Below are positions 35,015 through 47,292 of a stretch of 64,000 nucleotides of DNA, piece after piece. This stretch comes from Rhabdophis nuchalis. Lineage: Eukaryota > Chordata > Lepidosauria > Squamata > Natricidae. Under the pieces are notes generated by a model, which worked only from the letters and a program-made list of their open reading frames with translations, was not told where the DNA came from and searched no databases. How positions within the stretch are numbered: the stretch's first letter is position 1; every line of letters starts with the position of its first letter. A program made the translations under genes and the position numbers. Location: NCBI GenBank assembly GCA_039707465.1, contig CM077648.1:21080119-21144118 (forward strand), read 5' to 3'.

Positions 35015-35330
35015 CAGAGGTGGGCTGCATTTACATTCACAAGCGGTTTGCTGGTTGTGAGCACGCATGCACACACATGCTAGCTTCACTCACACACGCC
35101 CCTTTGGGAGTGAAACAGAGTTTCAAAAAAGCAGGAAATCAACTCAGGCAGCTCAAGTGAGTAAAGCAGGGGTGGCGCGAAACACAGCTGGGCAGTGAGG
35201 CCAGAGGGAATGAGCCAGAAAGTTAGTTATAAATGGATAGGTTAGCACAAGGGAAAGTGGATGGGTCCAACCAGCGATAAAAGCTAAGGGTTCACCCAAA
35301 CCCGCGCAACCACACAGCAGTCCACCACTG
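35015..35330. mobile_element. hAT-like element with exact 8-bp TSD
   Basis: Ends CAGAGGTGGGCTGC and GCAGTCCACCACTG. The duplication GAAGTATA is exact (35007-35014 and 35331-35338). The 316-bp interior has no coding capacity. Confidence 0.85.
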
Positions 35331-35339
35331 GAAGTATAT

Positions 35340-36302
35340 ATTCTAATCACTATTGAGTCCTGATGTAGTATCTGAACAAGTCCCGTTTTCTTGGCAAAAC
35401 TTTCAGAAATAGTTGGCCATTATTCTCTTTCCTGAGAGAGAGTGATTAGGCCAAAATCACTCAACTGCCTTTGTGCTAACAATGGGATTAAAATGCATGC
35501 TTTCCCAGTTTTTATCCCTATGCCTTAACCAGCAAAGCAAAGTGGCCCTCATATATAATCTACAAATTTTTAAGGGATGTTTCGGTTTGATAGTACTTTT
35601 AAGAATCTTAAATTCTGAAACAACTGTATTCCATAAACTTCCTATTGTTGGGATCTTTATTCTGGAAATACTATTAGCTGGGAGGGAGGGGAAGGCTTCT
35701 TCCCTTGTCTTGTGCATAGACTGCAACCTCTTTCATTGAGGTACACACAGCACCTCTGAGAGGTTAATAGTGTCACTTCTGTGCCTTGACAAGACAAATA
35801 GGATTGTCTTGATGGTGCAAAGCACCTCATCAAGGCAGATGGCAGCCACTTCACACAGGCCTAATATACCTTCTCTCTTTCCTCAGGGGAGAGTTTAAAT
35901 AGGATTTCCCGCAGTCCCTGTGCCGTGCATTACTCAATCTGTACTGATTTGAGTTCAACAATGTTATAGATCAGATGTACAGCCTGAAACACCATTGCTA
36001 CAGTCCTAAACCCAAACACCCAACCCCCTCAGCTGCCAGTAGGACAGAGTCTAATTCATTGTGTGCCTGGCCTAAGAATAGAGTAGTATAGTGTAGTTTA
36101 ACTGTAAATGTTTTCCTAATCAAAGTTGTTGTTATTTTTCTCCAGGTGTCATGCTTTTCTTTCATAGGACTCTTGTTCTTAAAAATGTCACCGCCAACGC
36201 TCAAAATGTTTTGTGCTCCCGTTAACATATTCCCTTGATCCATCCAACTGATATTCTGGATGAGAATCCAACCCAATTTTAAAAGTGCCTGTGTATGCTC
36301 AC
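35340..36302. other. No feature recognised
   Basis: Mixed-composition DNA with no assignable repeat. The overlapping 88-92 aa frames on both strands have no recognisable domain. Confidence 0.35.
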
Positions 36303-36304
36303 AA

Positions 36305-36645
36305 GAGGGACGTGGTGGCTCAGTAGCTAAGCCGCTGAGCTTGTCAGCAGTTCAACGGTTCGAAGCCCTATCGCCGCGTAACAAAGTGAGCTCCCATTAC
36401 TTGTCCCAGCTTCTGCCAACCTAGCAGTTCAAAAGCACGTAAAAATGCAAGTAGAGAAATAGGAACCACCTTTGGTGGGAAGGGAACAGCGTTCTGTGTG
36501 CCTTCACCGTTTAATCATGCCAGCCACATGACCACAAAGACGTCTTCAGACAGCGCTGGCTCTTCGACTTTGAAACAGAGATGAGCACCACCCCCTAGCA
36601 TTGGGAGTGATTAGCACATATGTGCCAGGGGAACCTTTACCTTTA
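36305..36645 (+). mobile_element. Sauria-like tRNA-derived SINE, third copy
   Basis: GGTGGCTCAGTAGCTAAGCC (box A-like) and ACGGTTCGAAGCCC (box B-like), the shared body AGTGAGCTCCCATTACTTG and TTGAAACAGAGATGAGCACC, and the end AACCTTTACCTTTA. Confidence 0.8.
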
Positions 36646-36915
36646 CGTTATGCTTACAATTGTCTACCTGTGCATTTTGTGTTGCATTTCAAAGAATAGG
36701 TGTTTCCATTTATCAGCACATGGTGAAATTGTGCTCTTTTCATGTTTCAGGAGGGCAAACATTTTGTTAGCTACTATGAAAAGACTGCCTTCTTTAACTG
36801 ACACTAAATGTTCAGAGTGAGGACACTGTTCTCTACAACATTGCCCATCTATATCCATTAGAGTTTATGTATTTCTTTGATGGAGAAAAATCAGTGGTCT
36901 GTCATCTATATAGGC

Positions 36916-37041
36916 CAGGGGTGGGCAAACTTTGCAACTTTAAGTCTGAAGGACTTCAGCTCCCAGACTTCTCCAGCCAGCTGGAGAATTCTGGGAGCTG
37001 AAGTCCTTCAGACTTAAAATTGCAAAGTTTGCCCACCCCTG
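36916..37041. mobile_element. Foldback MITE (hairpin), hAT-like
   Basis: An almost perfect 126-bp palindrome: CAGGGGTGGGCAAACTTTGC at the left and GCAAAGTTTGCCCACCCCTG at the right. Flanks ATATAGGC (36908-36915) and ATATAGAC (37042-37049) form a 7/8 target duplication. The inner arms (CAACTTTAAGTCTGAAGGAC) are shared with the element at 38728. Confidence 0.85.
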
Positions 37042-37249
37042 ATATAGACAGTTATTGATTCTTCTCAGAACTCAGAAGAATTTCATTTCATTCAAGAAGA
37101 ACAAAATAGAACTCCTCTGCCTAAATCTTCCTATATATCATAAGAAGAGAATATTTGTAGCTCAGGATTGAACTCTAGACTCTTGGTGTTCTCTGAGCAT
37201 ATTGTTTTCTTGCATATAATTCATCTCCTAGGTATGCACAATACCAGTA

Positions 37250-37385
37250 ACACTTAGACTTCACAGTGCTTCACAGCCCTCTCTAAGCGGTTTACAGAGT
37301 CAGCATATTTTCCCCACCAATTTGGGTCCTCATTTTACCAACTTCGGAAGGATGGAAAGCTGAGTCAACCTTTAATAAGCCACTG
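37250..37385 (-). mobile_element. tRNA-derived SINE fragment (family of 6283)
   Basis: TTCACAGTGCTTCACAGCCC, TAAGCGGTTTACAGAGTCAG and GGTCCTCATTTTACC match the body of this SINE in reverse. The tRNA-like head is missing. Confidence 0.65.
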
Positions 37386-37419
37386 TATTAAAAACTACAA
37401 GTTAACAATGGCAACATGT

Positions 37420-37965
37420 ACAGAGAAAATGCGTTCAAAATGTTCTTCAGATGACATTTACTACCAGCGAGAATAGCGAAAATGTTTCCGAACTATTCAC
37501 CAGATTTTTGGAAATGTAGCTAGGCCCACTGAACATTCTATCATATGTGGTGGACGTGTACAGCAGCAAAAAAATATTGGACAAGAATAAAAAACTGACT
37601 GGAAGAGATAACTACACAATTAATAGAGCTAAAACCAATTATTTTTATTAGGGATAATTACAGGGAACTATGAGAAAAACATTCAATACTTAATATTACA
37701 TGTAATAACTGCAGCAAGAATCATATATGCACAAAACTGGAAGAACAAAAATATACCAACAGAGGAATAAAATATTGATAAAAAAATATTAGAGCGCACT
37801 GAGATAGACAGGCTTACAAAACAAATAAATGATAAAGGAGAATCGGATTATTACTTAATATGGAATTTATGGCACAGATGGCTAGAGGAAAGATGCAAAG
37901 AATAAGAAAACATAAAGGGAAGAAAGATTAAGAAATCAGAAAACAACCATAAAACCACATAGATA
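37420..37965 (+). pseudogene. L1 LINE 3' fragment: end of ORF2
   Basis: The decayed plus-strand translation contains FPNYSPDFWKCS, then TFYHMWWTCTAAKKYW, the Cys/His-Trp pattern near the C-terminus of L1 ORF2, followed by a low-complexity A-rich end. There are several stops and frameshifts. No RT or endonuclease core is left. Confidence 0.55.
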
Positions 37966-37990
37966 AATAAGAGGGGGAATAAGCCACTGT

Positions 37991-38386
37991 ATACAGATAG
38001 TCCTCAACCTAGGACCCCAATTAAGGACAAAATGTATGTTGCTAAGTGAGAAATTTGTTAAGTGCCTTTTGCCCCATTTTACAATTTTTCTCACCACATT
38101 TGTTAAATGAATCACTGAACGACTTACATTAGTAACCTGGTTGTTAAGTGAATCTGGTTTTCCAATTGGTTGTGCTTGTCAGAAGGGGAATCACATGATT
38201 CCGGATCCCTGCAACAGTCATTAATAAGAGTCAGTTCCCAAGCATCCAAATTTTAATCAAATGGCTATGGGGATACTGCAACAGACGTTAAGTGTGAAAA
38301 ACCAAACTAAGTCATTTTTTTTTCAGTAGCATTGTAACTTTGAATGGTCACTAAATGAATTGTTGTAAGTGGAGGACTATCTATAT
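37991..38386. mobile_element. Mariner-like MITE
   Basis: Ends TACAGATAGTCCTCAACCTA and TGGAGGACTATCTAT are inverted repeats (AGATAGTCCTC). The body alternates GTTAAGTGAATC-type motifs. Two relatives occur at 41450 and 48256. TA at both ends suggests the Tc1/mariner group. No transposase. Confidence 0.65.
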
Positions 38387-38727
38387 AAACAGAGAGCCAA
38401 CCCCATTACCCCCTTCTAGCACTGTAGATCTAGGAAATGTTACAGTTTTACTAGTGAAGTGAAAGTTTTAAAGCTGTCACCTTGGGCAGCCTGATGTCTC
38501 CTGTGTTATATACGGCTGACCTGAACAGGAAATGTCACAGCGATGCTACACCCTATTCAAAGGGGGAAAAAAGTGTACTTCAGAGTCAGTCAGGTGGCAG
38601 CTGTCTCCAATTCCTTCAAGCAGCTGTATCTTTTCCTGGAATCATCCAGCTGCCATAGAATCCCAGAAGGAGTTGAGTTCAAAAAGTTGCAGACATGTGT
38701 GACTGCATGTCCATTCATGCTCTAAAG

Positions 38728-38862
38728 CAGGGGTCCCCAACCTTTGCAACTTTAAGTCTGAAGGATGTCAGCTCCCAGACTTCTCCAGCCAGCTTTGCTG
38801 GCTGGAGAAGTCTGGGAGCTGACGTCCTTCAGACTTAAAGTTGCAAAGGTTGGAGACCCCTG
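38728..38862. mobile_element. Foldback MITE (hairpin), hAT-like
   Basis: A 135-bp palindrome with a TTTG loop: CAGGGGTCCCCAACCTTTGC at the left, GCAAAGGTTGGAGACCCCTG at the right. The 8-bp duplication CTCTAAAG is exact (38720-38727 and 38863-38870). Confidence 0.9.
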
Positions 38863-38870
38863 CTCTAAAG

Positions 38871-40290
38871 CACCTACTTGCCCTTGAATCAAAAGTTCTA
38901 CACAGCTATGGGAGATATTCCAACGTTTATATTTCTTTCTTTTTTAAGTGTTTTTTTTAATTCTCTTACATACAATTATAGGTATACATTCATATAGTTA
39001 TTCTTCTTCTTTACATTTGTCATTCTTATACATTTATTATTCCTTTTAAAAAGTTATCATATACAGTTTGGGTTGCTTTATTTACCATCCCATCTGCCTG
39101 TTTTAACACCACCTTGTTTTCCCTTTCTTTTCACCCTCCCTCCCTTCTCTACTTGCTTCCTTCCTTCCTCCTCTCCTTCTCCTTCCTTCTTCCCTTACCT
39201 CTCAACATTTGTATTAATGCAGAGCAAACAGATAGTTCATATTTAACAATGCTCCGCACTTAAAGAGTGTCTTCCTCTTTGACCCACAGCTGTGTTTGGA
39301 AAGCGCTGCCACCTTCATTTGACTAGAATGAAGAGGACATTTCCATTGTTTCTGCCTCATTAAGAACAGGTTTCTTCTTCTTATTCTGCCGAGCAGAGGA
39401 CCAATTTGAGATGTACTCCATTTCCAGAAATTCACAGAAGCTTCTCGTTTTCCCAGCTGCCTAGGAAACCTGTGACTGATTCTTCGAAAACTGTAGATCA
39501 GCAATTCATGGTTCCCTAAAATCATCTCAACCAGAAGAACAAAGATAACTGGAAATGATTTGTACATAGGAAGAAGCAAACAAATTAAAATATTTTTTTT
39601 CCAATGGCGTGAGAAAACAAATCATTTTAGTTACCATTTTCTCTTTGTTCTATGTAAATTATTTAAACTTGCTTCCAAAACCAGAAGCAACACACATTTT
39701 AATGACTGCATGCTTCTTTTAAGTTGAAAGGTAACATTGCTAGACTAAAGCTTTCAGCTTTCCCGAGTAGACCACACAAAAAACATGGCCCAATAAAACT
39801 AATTATTGTAAAGCACCATTAGCAGGATCCTGCTAATCTGAAAGGACAATTGTCCCACAAATTTCTTTTGTAGCCCAAGATCTTGGGGGAATCGCTTGCT
39901 TCACCCACTGAGCAGCTGAGGGTTATGCTTCCTCTTATGTGGCCATTTGCTTCTGGGCAGCAATTCTTTACCCTGCCTTCCAAGATTATTCCCATGTACT
40001 ACTACAAAAGCTTTGTCTCCTTGACACATTTTGTATAATTATATGAATCTTGCATTATTTCTCAGCATCATGTTCTGTAATGGACTGTGTGGATGACCTT
40101 GGGGAGGGAAGGGATGCTGCTCAGGAAACAATGAGACAAGAGAGGCAGGAGCTCCCAGGGGCTTAACAGTCGGAGAAATTTTTTTAGAAAAGACTTGTCT
40201 TAAGGATCAAGCAATTAAAAACGGCAGCAGGAAATTCGTATCTCCAGACTTGCATGATTATGTAGCTTTACAAAACAGTAGAAATAGTTC
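38871..40290. other. No gene recognised; pyrimidine-rich tract at 39110-39205
   Basis: Contains a CT-rich run (CTTCCTTCCTTCCTCC) at 39110-39205. The 121-aa minus-strand frame at 39214-39579 has no recognisable domain. Confidence 0.35.
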
Positions 40291-40298
40291 ATCTAGTC

Positions 40299-40446
40299 CG
40301 GGGTAGTCAACCTTTTTATACCTACCGCCCACTTTTGTATCTCTATTAGTAGTAAAATTTTCTAACCGCCCACCAGTTCCACAGTAATGGTGATTTAAGC
40401 TGGAAAGCCCACTCGTGGGTGGTAGGGACCAGGTTGACTACCACTG
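40299..40446. mobile_element. hAT-like element
   Basis: CGGGGTAGTCAACC at the left and GGTTGACTACCACTG at the right. The exact duplication ATCTAGTC lies at 40291-40298 and 40447-40454. The interior CTACCGCCCACTTTTGTATC resembles a hAT family I recall as widespread in tetrapods; that identity is uncertain. Confidence 0.8.
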
Positions 40447-41445
40447 ATCTAGTCCCTCTTCTTTGTGGCAGCCCCTGAGATATCGGATCACTGCTATCAT
40501 GTCACCCCTAGTCCTTCTTTTCATCTTTATATGCTTTAGCCTCCAGTCCCCTAATCATCTTTGTTGCTCTTTGCACTCTTTCTAGCGTCTCAACATCTTT
40601 TTTACATTGTGGCAACCAAAACTGGATGCAGTATTCCAAGTGGGGCCTTACCAAGCAGAGGTGGTATTCAGACGGTTCGGACCAGTTCACCTGAATTTCT
40701 GATGGAAATCGTGGGCCCGCCCACCTGCCCCGGCTCTATGCCGTGCCATTAAGGCACATTTTCAAACCAAAGTGCATGCACAGAAGATCGATCACATGTG
40801 TGCACGTGCTCACATTTGCAAACTAGTAGGGAAGGTGGGTGAATATCACCCCTGTTACCAAGACATTATAAAGTAGTATTAACACTTCACGTGATCTTGA
40901 TTCTATCCCTCTGTTTATGCAGCCTAGAACTGTGTTTGGTTTTTTGGCAGCTGCTGCACACGGCTGGCTCATATTTAAATGGTTATCTACTAGGATTCCA
41001 AGATCCCTTTCAACGTTACTACTATTGAGTGAGGTACCACCTATACTGTACCTGTGCATTTTGTTTTTCTTGCCCAAATGTAGAATCTTACTTTTTTTGC
41101 AATCGAATTTCATTTTATTAGATAGCGCCCAATGTTCAAGTTTGTCATGATCCTTCTGTATCTTAAGCCTAGCTTCTGGAGTGTTGGCTATTTGATGAGT
41201 TTCCCCATCTACCCCCTTGACTAAATCATTGATGAAGATGTTGAACAATACTGAGCCTAAAACAGAGTCTTGGTGTACCCCACTGCATACTTCTCTCCAT
41301 GTAGATGCGGTTCCATTCATAACTACACACTAAGTGTGGTTGGTCAGCCGGTTACAAACCTATCTGGTGGTGATGCTGTCTAACCCACATTTTTCTATCT
41401 TATCAAGTAGTAGGTCATGGTCTACTTTATCAAATGCCTTACTGA
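40447..41445 (-). pseudogene. CR1 LINE fragment: reverse transcriptase thumb and C-terminus, interrupted by a MITE
   Basis: The longest CR1 copy here. The minus-strand frame at 40823-41320 reads GSVLFNIFINDLVKGVDGET, then LEHWALSNKMKFDCKKSKIL and LGKKNKMHRYSIGG, which is CR1 RT around and after the palm motif; the catalytic YADD-type position is decayed (QIAN region). A second part (40508-40690) continues [21 protein letters not shown] hAT-like MITE (40656-40854) with an exact target duplication splits the two. The 3' end of the LINE is missing. Confidence 0.8.
40656..40854. mobile_element. hAT-like MITE inserted in CR1
   Basis: CAGAGGTGGTATTCAG at the left and GTGAATATCACCCCTG at the right. 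The exact duplication TTACCAAG (40648-40655 and 40855-40862) restores the CR1 sequence when removed. The same family lies at 51643. Confidence 0.9.
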
Positions 41446-41730
41446 AGTACAGGTAAATTATTCTTGGTCACTGGTTCATCCTTATGACCGTTGCAGCATC
41501 TCGGGGTCATGTGATCCCCTTTTGCAACCTTCTGACAAGCAAAATCAATGGGGGAGCCAGATTCACTTAACAACCAGGTTACTAGCTTATCAACTGCAAT
41601 GCTTCATTTAACAACTGTGGTGAGAAATGTCATAAAATGGGGCAAAATTCACTTAATAAATGCTTCACTTAACAACAGAAATTTTGTGCTCAATTGTAGT
41701 CATAAGTCAAGAACTGCCTGTGATTAAAGG
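41446..41730. mobile_element. Mariner-like MITE fragment (family of 37991)
   Basis: GACCGTTGCAGCATCTCGGG, TTCACTTAACAACCAGGTTA and AAGTCAAGAACTGCCTG match the elements at 37991 and 48256. The left terminus is not clear because it abuts CR1. Confidence 0.6.
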
Positions 41731-42218
41731 AACTGCAATGCTTGCTTTATTGAATATATCTTATAGTGAAATTCATCTACACTGGTTTAGGTTATGTAAA
41801 CTATTTAGGCCAGATTTTTGGGGTGGAGAAATCTAAGATTCTTACTTTCTTTTTAATGAGCTTTATTTCTGATCATGGCTAATTAATAAAGAGGTTAGAA
41901 TGTTACCTGTGTCTAGAAGCACAGTTTATGCTATGCATTTCTTGTATTGGGGCAAAATGTATCACAATATATTAAAAAATGCAATTTTGTGTTTTAGCTC
42001 ATGGCATTTAATTTCTAGAGTGTGGCTTGAATCCCAGTTTGAAATTGCAATGCTGCCAAACACAGATTTCCAAGGTGAAATGGCTCCCAACTTTAATATA
42101 AAGTGAAGTAGATGTTCTCGTCCTTCACTAATAATATCAGAAGCCAAATCATCTAGTTCAACATGTGAGAAATAACATGTGACGTGCTCCCACAAGCTAC
42201 CTACACTTTTATTACATA
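41731..42218. other. No feature recognised
   Basis: AT-rich, no assignable repeat or gene. Confidence 0.35.
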
Positions 42219-42665
42219 TTAGCCAATAACCCAGCGTTGCCTAGGTATTTATTTATATGGGGGAGATGTCCGGACCAAACGTAATTTCTAATATTACATT
42301 TGGTCCAGACATTTGGAAAATATTGGATTTCCCCCCTTACTAGAGGGAGCCCTCTTGTGGATTACTGTGAAGCCATTACCATGACAACTCCACTGGACTG
42401 TACAATAGCAGCCATTTTACGGCAGTAGAGTAGAAGCCATTTTAAGGCACAACAGGCTGTATCTTAACAGAACACACACCCCAAGGGGTGTTAGGGGGTG
42501 ACTTACCCCCACAGTAATTTTCTCCAGATGGTAAGTCATCTGTGTACCAGGTTTTGTTGAAATTGACTGTGGCGTTCCAGGTTTATGCTGGAACACATGC
42601 ATACACACACACACACACACACACACACAGTCATTTTTATACACACACACACACACACATCACAC
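42219..42665 (-). mobile_element. Helitron-like non-autonomous element, minus strand
   Basis: On the minus strand the 3' end reads CCTAGGCAACGCTGGG (hairpin-forming), then TTATTGG, then CTAA followed by T, as in Helitron 3' termini (CTRR|T). The body (GTTCTGTTAAGATACAGCCTG, CAACAAAACCTGGTACACAG) is shared with the element at 58493. The 5' end is lost in (CA)n repeats. Confidence 0.6.
42603..42662. repeat. (CA)n microsatellite, two blocks
   Basis: Two CA tracts separated by GTCATTTTTATA. Confidence 0.95.
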
Positions 42666-43955
42666 GCTGATACTATAGCTTGTGTTCAGACACTAGCGTT
42701 TGCTACAAACAGGACTTTCTAGATGTTTTGGACTTCAACTGGTATCAGTTTTAATCAATCTGGATGATGCCTAAAATGTTCAAAACATTTGAAAACAAAC
42801 TTGAGGAATGTGTTTCTGTGAGAAAAACAACAGGCAAAAAATACAATTTTTGAAAGTCTTCCAATCACAAAGGTAGACCTTTTTCCAGTCCATGTTTGGG
42901 GACCTCACTAACTAATTTCTACGTTAAGAGATTAAACTTGTGCAACTTGTATAAAGCACAATTTGTGCACATATGTAGGTGTACATTCTCTACACAAAAT
43001 CTTTACTGTATATGCAATATTAAAATGTAAAATACTGCTATTCTTTCAACCTGAAGACAGTAAGCACATATGACTTAGGTAGGACTTCCAATGACCATCC
43101 CAAGTGATGTGATGCAGACTTCTCTAGCATAAAAGTAGCATATCACATTGGCTTTCGGACTTAAGCAAGTTTACTTCTCTTTACTTTAGGAATATCTGCA
43201 AACAAATTTCTGTTTTATCTTCTTCTAAAGATGCTGAAGTGTACTGTTTAGCATGCAACACAAAATTAAAAGCACATTTTGACCCTGCGTTTTTATGGCC
43301 CTGAAGACCTAATCAAACTCCATTAAAAACTTGCTGCCTAGCCACCAATGACACAAATGGATTTTGGATTAGTCCCATCCTGCTCTGGTTGGCATGGCTC
43401 TTGACTACTGTACTAAGAAATCTTCATTTCCTGATTGTGTTTCTCTCCAGGTCTTTAAATAGCTTTCATATCCAAGTCTAATTAGATCAGAGGCAACTAG
43501 GGAGGAGAAAAGTTCAAACTGAAGTTCAGCCAAACCACAAAGCCAGCCAAGTAGAAAACTCTATTTAGACAGTATAACTTAGATACCCTTCAGCCACTTC
43601 ATTGATCTGCATGATCAATGGAAGCCTAGCAAGTCAAGAATAGGAGAATACTCATGAGGTTTCTTCAGGGTAAAACATAGGCAGCTTTGACTATTGCAGT
43701 ATTCCATTGATTTCTAACTATTTTGGATTCTTTCTTGGGGAGGTTGGTTAGGGGTGGATTTAACAAATATTAAGTTGTCAGCAAGCTAATAAAAAAAGTT
43801 AGAATAGTGAAGAAAATCAGTCAATGCATGCCCTGGTTCTGTAAGTTTTTAATTTTACAAATTTGCTCAATTCATGTACCCCAAATTAGATGCAAACTAG
43901 AATGTTGTTTATCCCAAATGTTCACTTTTAAAGAAATATGTGATGCAGTTTGTAG
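42666..43955. other. No feature recognised
   Basis: AT-rich, single-copy-looking DNA. Confidence 0.35.
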
Positions 43956-43959
43956 TTCC

Positions 43960-44412
43960 AAAATATATGCAGAGATGCTACATGGAGGGAAATGCATTAA
44001 ACCTGTGCTAGAAAACGTAGCAATGTATCTAGTTGCAATGGCTGGCTGTGAATGTTGGACCATAAGAAAGGCTGAGTGCCAAAGAATTGAGGCCTTTGAA
44101 CTATGATGCTGGAGGAGACTTCTGCCAGTCCCTTGGACTGAAACCGGTGAGTTTTAGAGGAGATCAACCCTGACTGCTCTTTAGAAGGCCAGATCCTGAA
44201 GAGGAAACTCAAATACTTTGCCTGGAGATGAGCCTAATGCTGGGAATGATTGAGTGCAAAAGAAGAAGGGGATGACAGAGAATGAGGTGACTGAAGCAGT
44301 CGGTGTGAGCTTAAATGGACTCTGGAGGATGGTAGAGGACAGGAAGGCCTGGAGCAACATTGTCCATGGTCACGATGGGTTGGACATGACTTTGCAACTA
44401 ACAACAAAAAGA
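43960..44412 (+). pseudogene. BovB (RTE) LINE 3' fragment
   Basis: The translated frame reads AMAGCECWTIRKAECQRIEAFEL, a stop, then CWRRLLPVPWTETGEF. This is the end of the BovB reverse transcriptase reading frame. The nucleotide sequence continues with GGGGATGACAGAGAATGAG, TCACGATGGGTTGGACATGA and a CAACAA tail typical of BovB. Stops and indels show it is dead. BovB is abundant in squamates. Confidence 0.8.
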
Positions 44413-45606
44413 AGAAAATGTAGATCCCTATAAGTGTAATATTTTAATGAAAAAAATGCTTGAAAATAATTTGTATGTTCAAAAAAGTATAGACAACTAA
44501 AATGCAGATCACTTTCATGAAGATTGTCCCTGAATTTATAGATCAAAATAGAGGGTCATAAAAAATGACCAGAAACTGACATTAACAGTCTTGCCAATTC
44601 CTAAAAATAAGTGTTGGGATATGAAACACAAAAGCTGTTCAAATATCAGTTCACCCATGTATTAGGTGTATTGTACAAATATGACAAAATATATTATATA
44701 GTTTAGCTTTCCCGAAATAATACATAAGCTGTAACATAATTATCAGTTTGCTCTGATCTCTCTCTCAATGTTGCTATGAAAAATTCTAATAAAAATGTGT
44801 AGAAATGTTTGTTTTTTCAGGATTGCCTCCGATGTATTAGAGAAAGTTGAGAAGACAAAAAAAGTTCTTTTTTTTCTTTTAAAAAAAAACATGTATATTG
44901 AGAGAATTGCACTGAAAATACGGCATAAATTGCAAAAAACAAAATGGAAGAAGGCAAAAGTATTCCCCCGCCCCCAAAAATAGATGTTTTAGAACATGAT
45001 CTGGCAGATGTATCTATTCCTGGTGTGCAGTTATTTAGTGTGTGCTGAAAAGCAGCTTAGCTTCATGATGTAAGATATTGGAATCAGTCTCTTTGTAGTT
45101 TAAGTTGAAAGATGGGATTGAGACTAGATTCTAATACCAGTTCCAGGAAGCCTTTATCATCCACTGCTATCTGCTTTTCTTTGGCCCAGGTATCCTTTCT
45201 GAGCCTATGACAAAGTAGTCTGATGACTGTGTCAGTATAAATTGGTCTGGCCAAAATGAGAAAAAGGAAAAAAAAAAAAACCCACTGAATGGAAAATCAA
45301 GTCCAAAATGCTGCATTAACCAAAACATCGTGTTCAAAGCCCGTGAAATAGTAGTTCTTCTCTGATGGTCAGTTAATATCTAGAAAATGGTTAAATTGAG
45401 ACCACCATTATTTCCAGATGGATTAATACCAACTGGATCATGACCAGCACCTGCAGCCAAATGAACTGTCGGAAAGCCAGAGTTTATGAGGACTGGTTGA
45501 ATGGTTGAAAGGAATGGCTATGTTCAGTCCAGAGGAGGGCAAATTAAAGAAAGAGATATCATAGCTATGACAGTAACTGAATTACTGCAATGACAAAAGG
45601 GGGATG
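44413..45606. other. No feature recognised
   Basis: AT-rich sequence without assignable repeats or genes. Confidence 0.35.
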
Positions 45607-46009
45607 TACCGTATTTTTGGCGTATAAGACGGACCAAGATTTTGAAGAAGCAATTTTTTAAAAAAAAGTTTTTGCACTCTGCAGACCTCCCAAAAATGGC
45701 CCTTTTCATGAAAATGGGCTCATTTTTGTCAAACAAAGGGCATGCATAGCCTTTAGGAGGCTTGCAGAGTGCTCCTGGGGGCTGCCCCCCAATGAACAAA
45801 AAACCCAGCCCATTTTCAGCTCATTTTTGCCCTCCCCAGCCCCCAGGAGCAATCTGGAAGCCTCCTAAAGGCTATACACAGCCATTTTTGCAAAGGGGGC
45901 GGGGTTTCAGGAGGCCAAAAATGCTGTATTCAGTGTAGAAGATGCACTCAGATTTTCACCCTCATTTTTGAGGGAAAAAGGTGTGTCTTATACTCCGAAA
46001 AATACAGTA
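45607..46009. mobile_element. Terminal-inverted-repeat element with TA ends
   Basis: Left TACCGTATTTTTGGCGTAT and right TACTCCGAAAAATACAGTA are inverted repeats. It is the uninterrupted relative of 22207-23069 and shares GCAGAGTGCTCCTGGGGGCT and GGAGGCCAAAAATG motifs. No transposase. Confidence 0.7.
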
Positions 46010-47292
46010 CTTGATCTCTGTTGCTCCTGAAATCAGGATTAGGTCCTAGAAGAAGAAAATGAGATGAAGCAAATTTGTTCTAAGTATTAAGACTGGTGAA
46101 ATTATGGATTCTTCTGTCCAGATGACAAAAATAATCACAAGCGTATTTCTAACTCTAACATTCTGCTCGTAATTCTGTCTACTGATGGCGCATACAGCCC
46201 AAGACACTGTTTCTTCCACATGTTTAAAGTAAACTATTTCCTCCCAAAACTTCTTAAAGCACCTCTCTGATTAAGTGAAAATCTACTGTAAAAGGCAAGC
46301 AATATGGTGCAATTAATACCAGAGCTGTCAAAGAAACAGGGATGATAATAATGTGAACAGGCAGGCCCTGTTTAAGGGCTAAAATGTAAAGCACCATCTG
46401 TAAGCGATGAAATGACATTTACACGGAGTGTAATTTACATCTGACTGACAATCTTCCTTTATGAAAGATGAATTTACTTGGGGTGGTGTGTTTTTTTTCC
46501 AATAGGCAAGTTAGATAATGCTGCAGCAAAACTTGACTTTTAATTTTATTATATAATGGTGAAAGAAACATCGGGGAAATTGAAAAGGTGATAGCAAACA
46601 AGAACCAGCTGCTTTTGACACTAGCATTAGTTTATTACTACATGAAAGCATGTTAACTTGCCTTATTAATTCATGTTCTGGTAATATCACACCAGAAAAT
46701 GGAGCTACTCTAGGGATTCCTAATGGGATAAAAATGTCACCATTCATATTCAAACTATGTAAAAGTGGCCACCAGATGTTTGGAACATTCTAGTAACTGA
46801 TGGCTAAATAAGTTGTGGGGGTTCACATAGGAAAAAAACCATTAAAAAATACATTAGTCTGTCATATTCTCAAATGTCTAATGATTTCATAGTGCTCGTA
46901 ATCGTTATTACAACAAGGGTCTCAAATCTTTATGGGCCTCCTTGGTGGGCAAAGTCAGATATTAAATTTACTGGAAGCAAACTTCTGAAGCATCCATGGC
47001 ACTAGGTTGCCTCAAGAGGCTTCTTTTAAAATCCCAATACTCTTGGGAGAAAATATTCTTATTCTTATAAGGGAGGTTCATTGAGCCGAGCTCATATTCA
47101 ACAGTGATAAGCAGAGAAAACCTCCTGAATGTTTTGTTCTCTTTAAATTGCAATAAAAAGAATTGGGTTCCAGTTCTTTCAAGGGGGAAGAGAATTACAA
47201 AGTATTCTTGCACGTATTTATAAGGCAGTCAAAGTAGGTATATCTGTGTGAGGGTCCTCTCTTTCACTGAATATAACAATGGCACTTAGACC
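46010..47292. other. No repeat recognised; candidate single-copy or conserved DNA
   Basis: No microsatellite, TE or gene signature. The segment 46280-46780 is unusually free of repeats for this window and has even composition. Whether it is a conserved noncoding element needs cross-species alignment. Confidence 0.25.

Noticed and set aside
39214..39579. 121-aa minus-strand frame as a host exon
   Set aside because: No recognisable domain, codon pattern or splice-site support.
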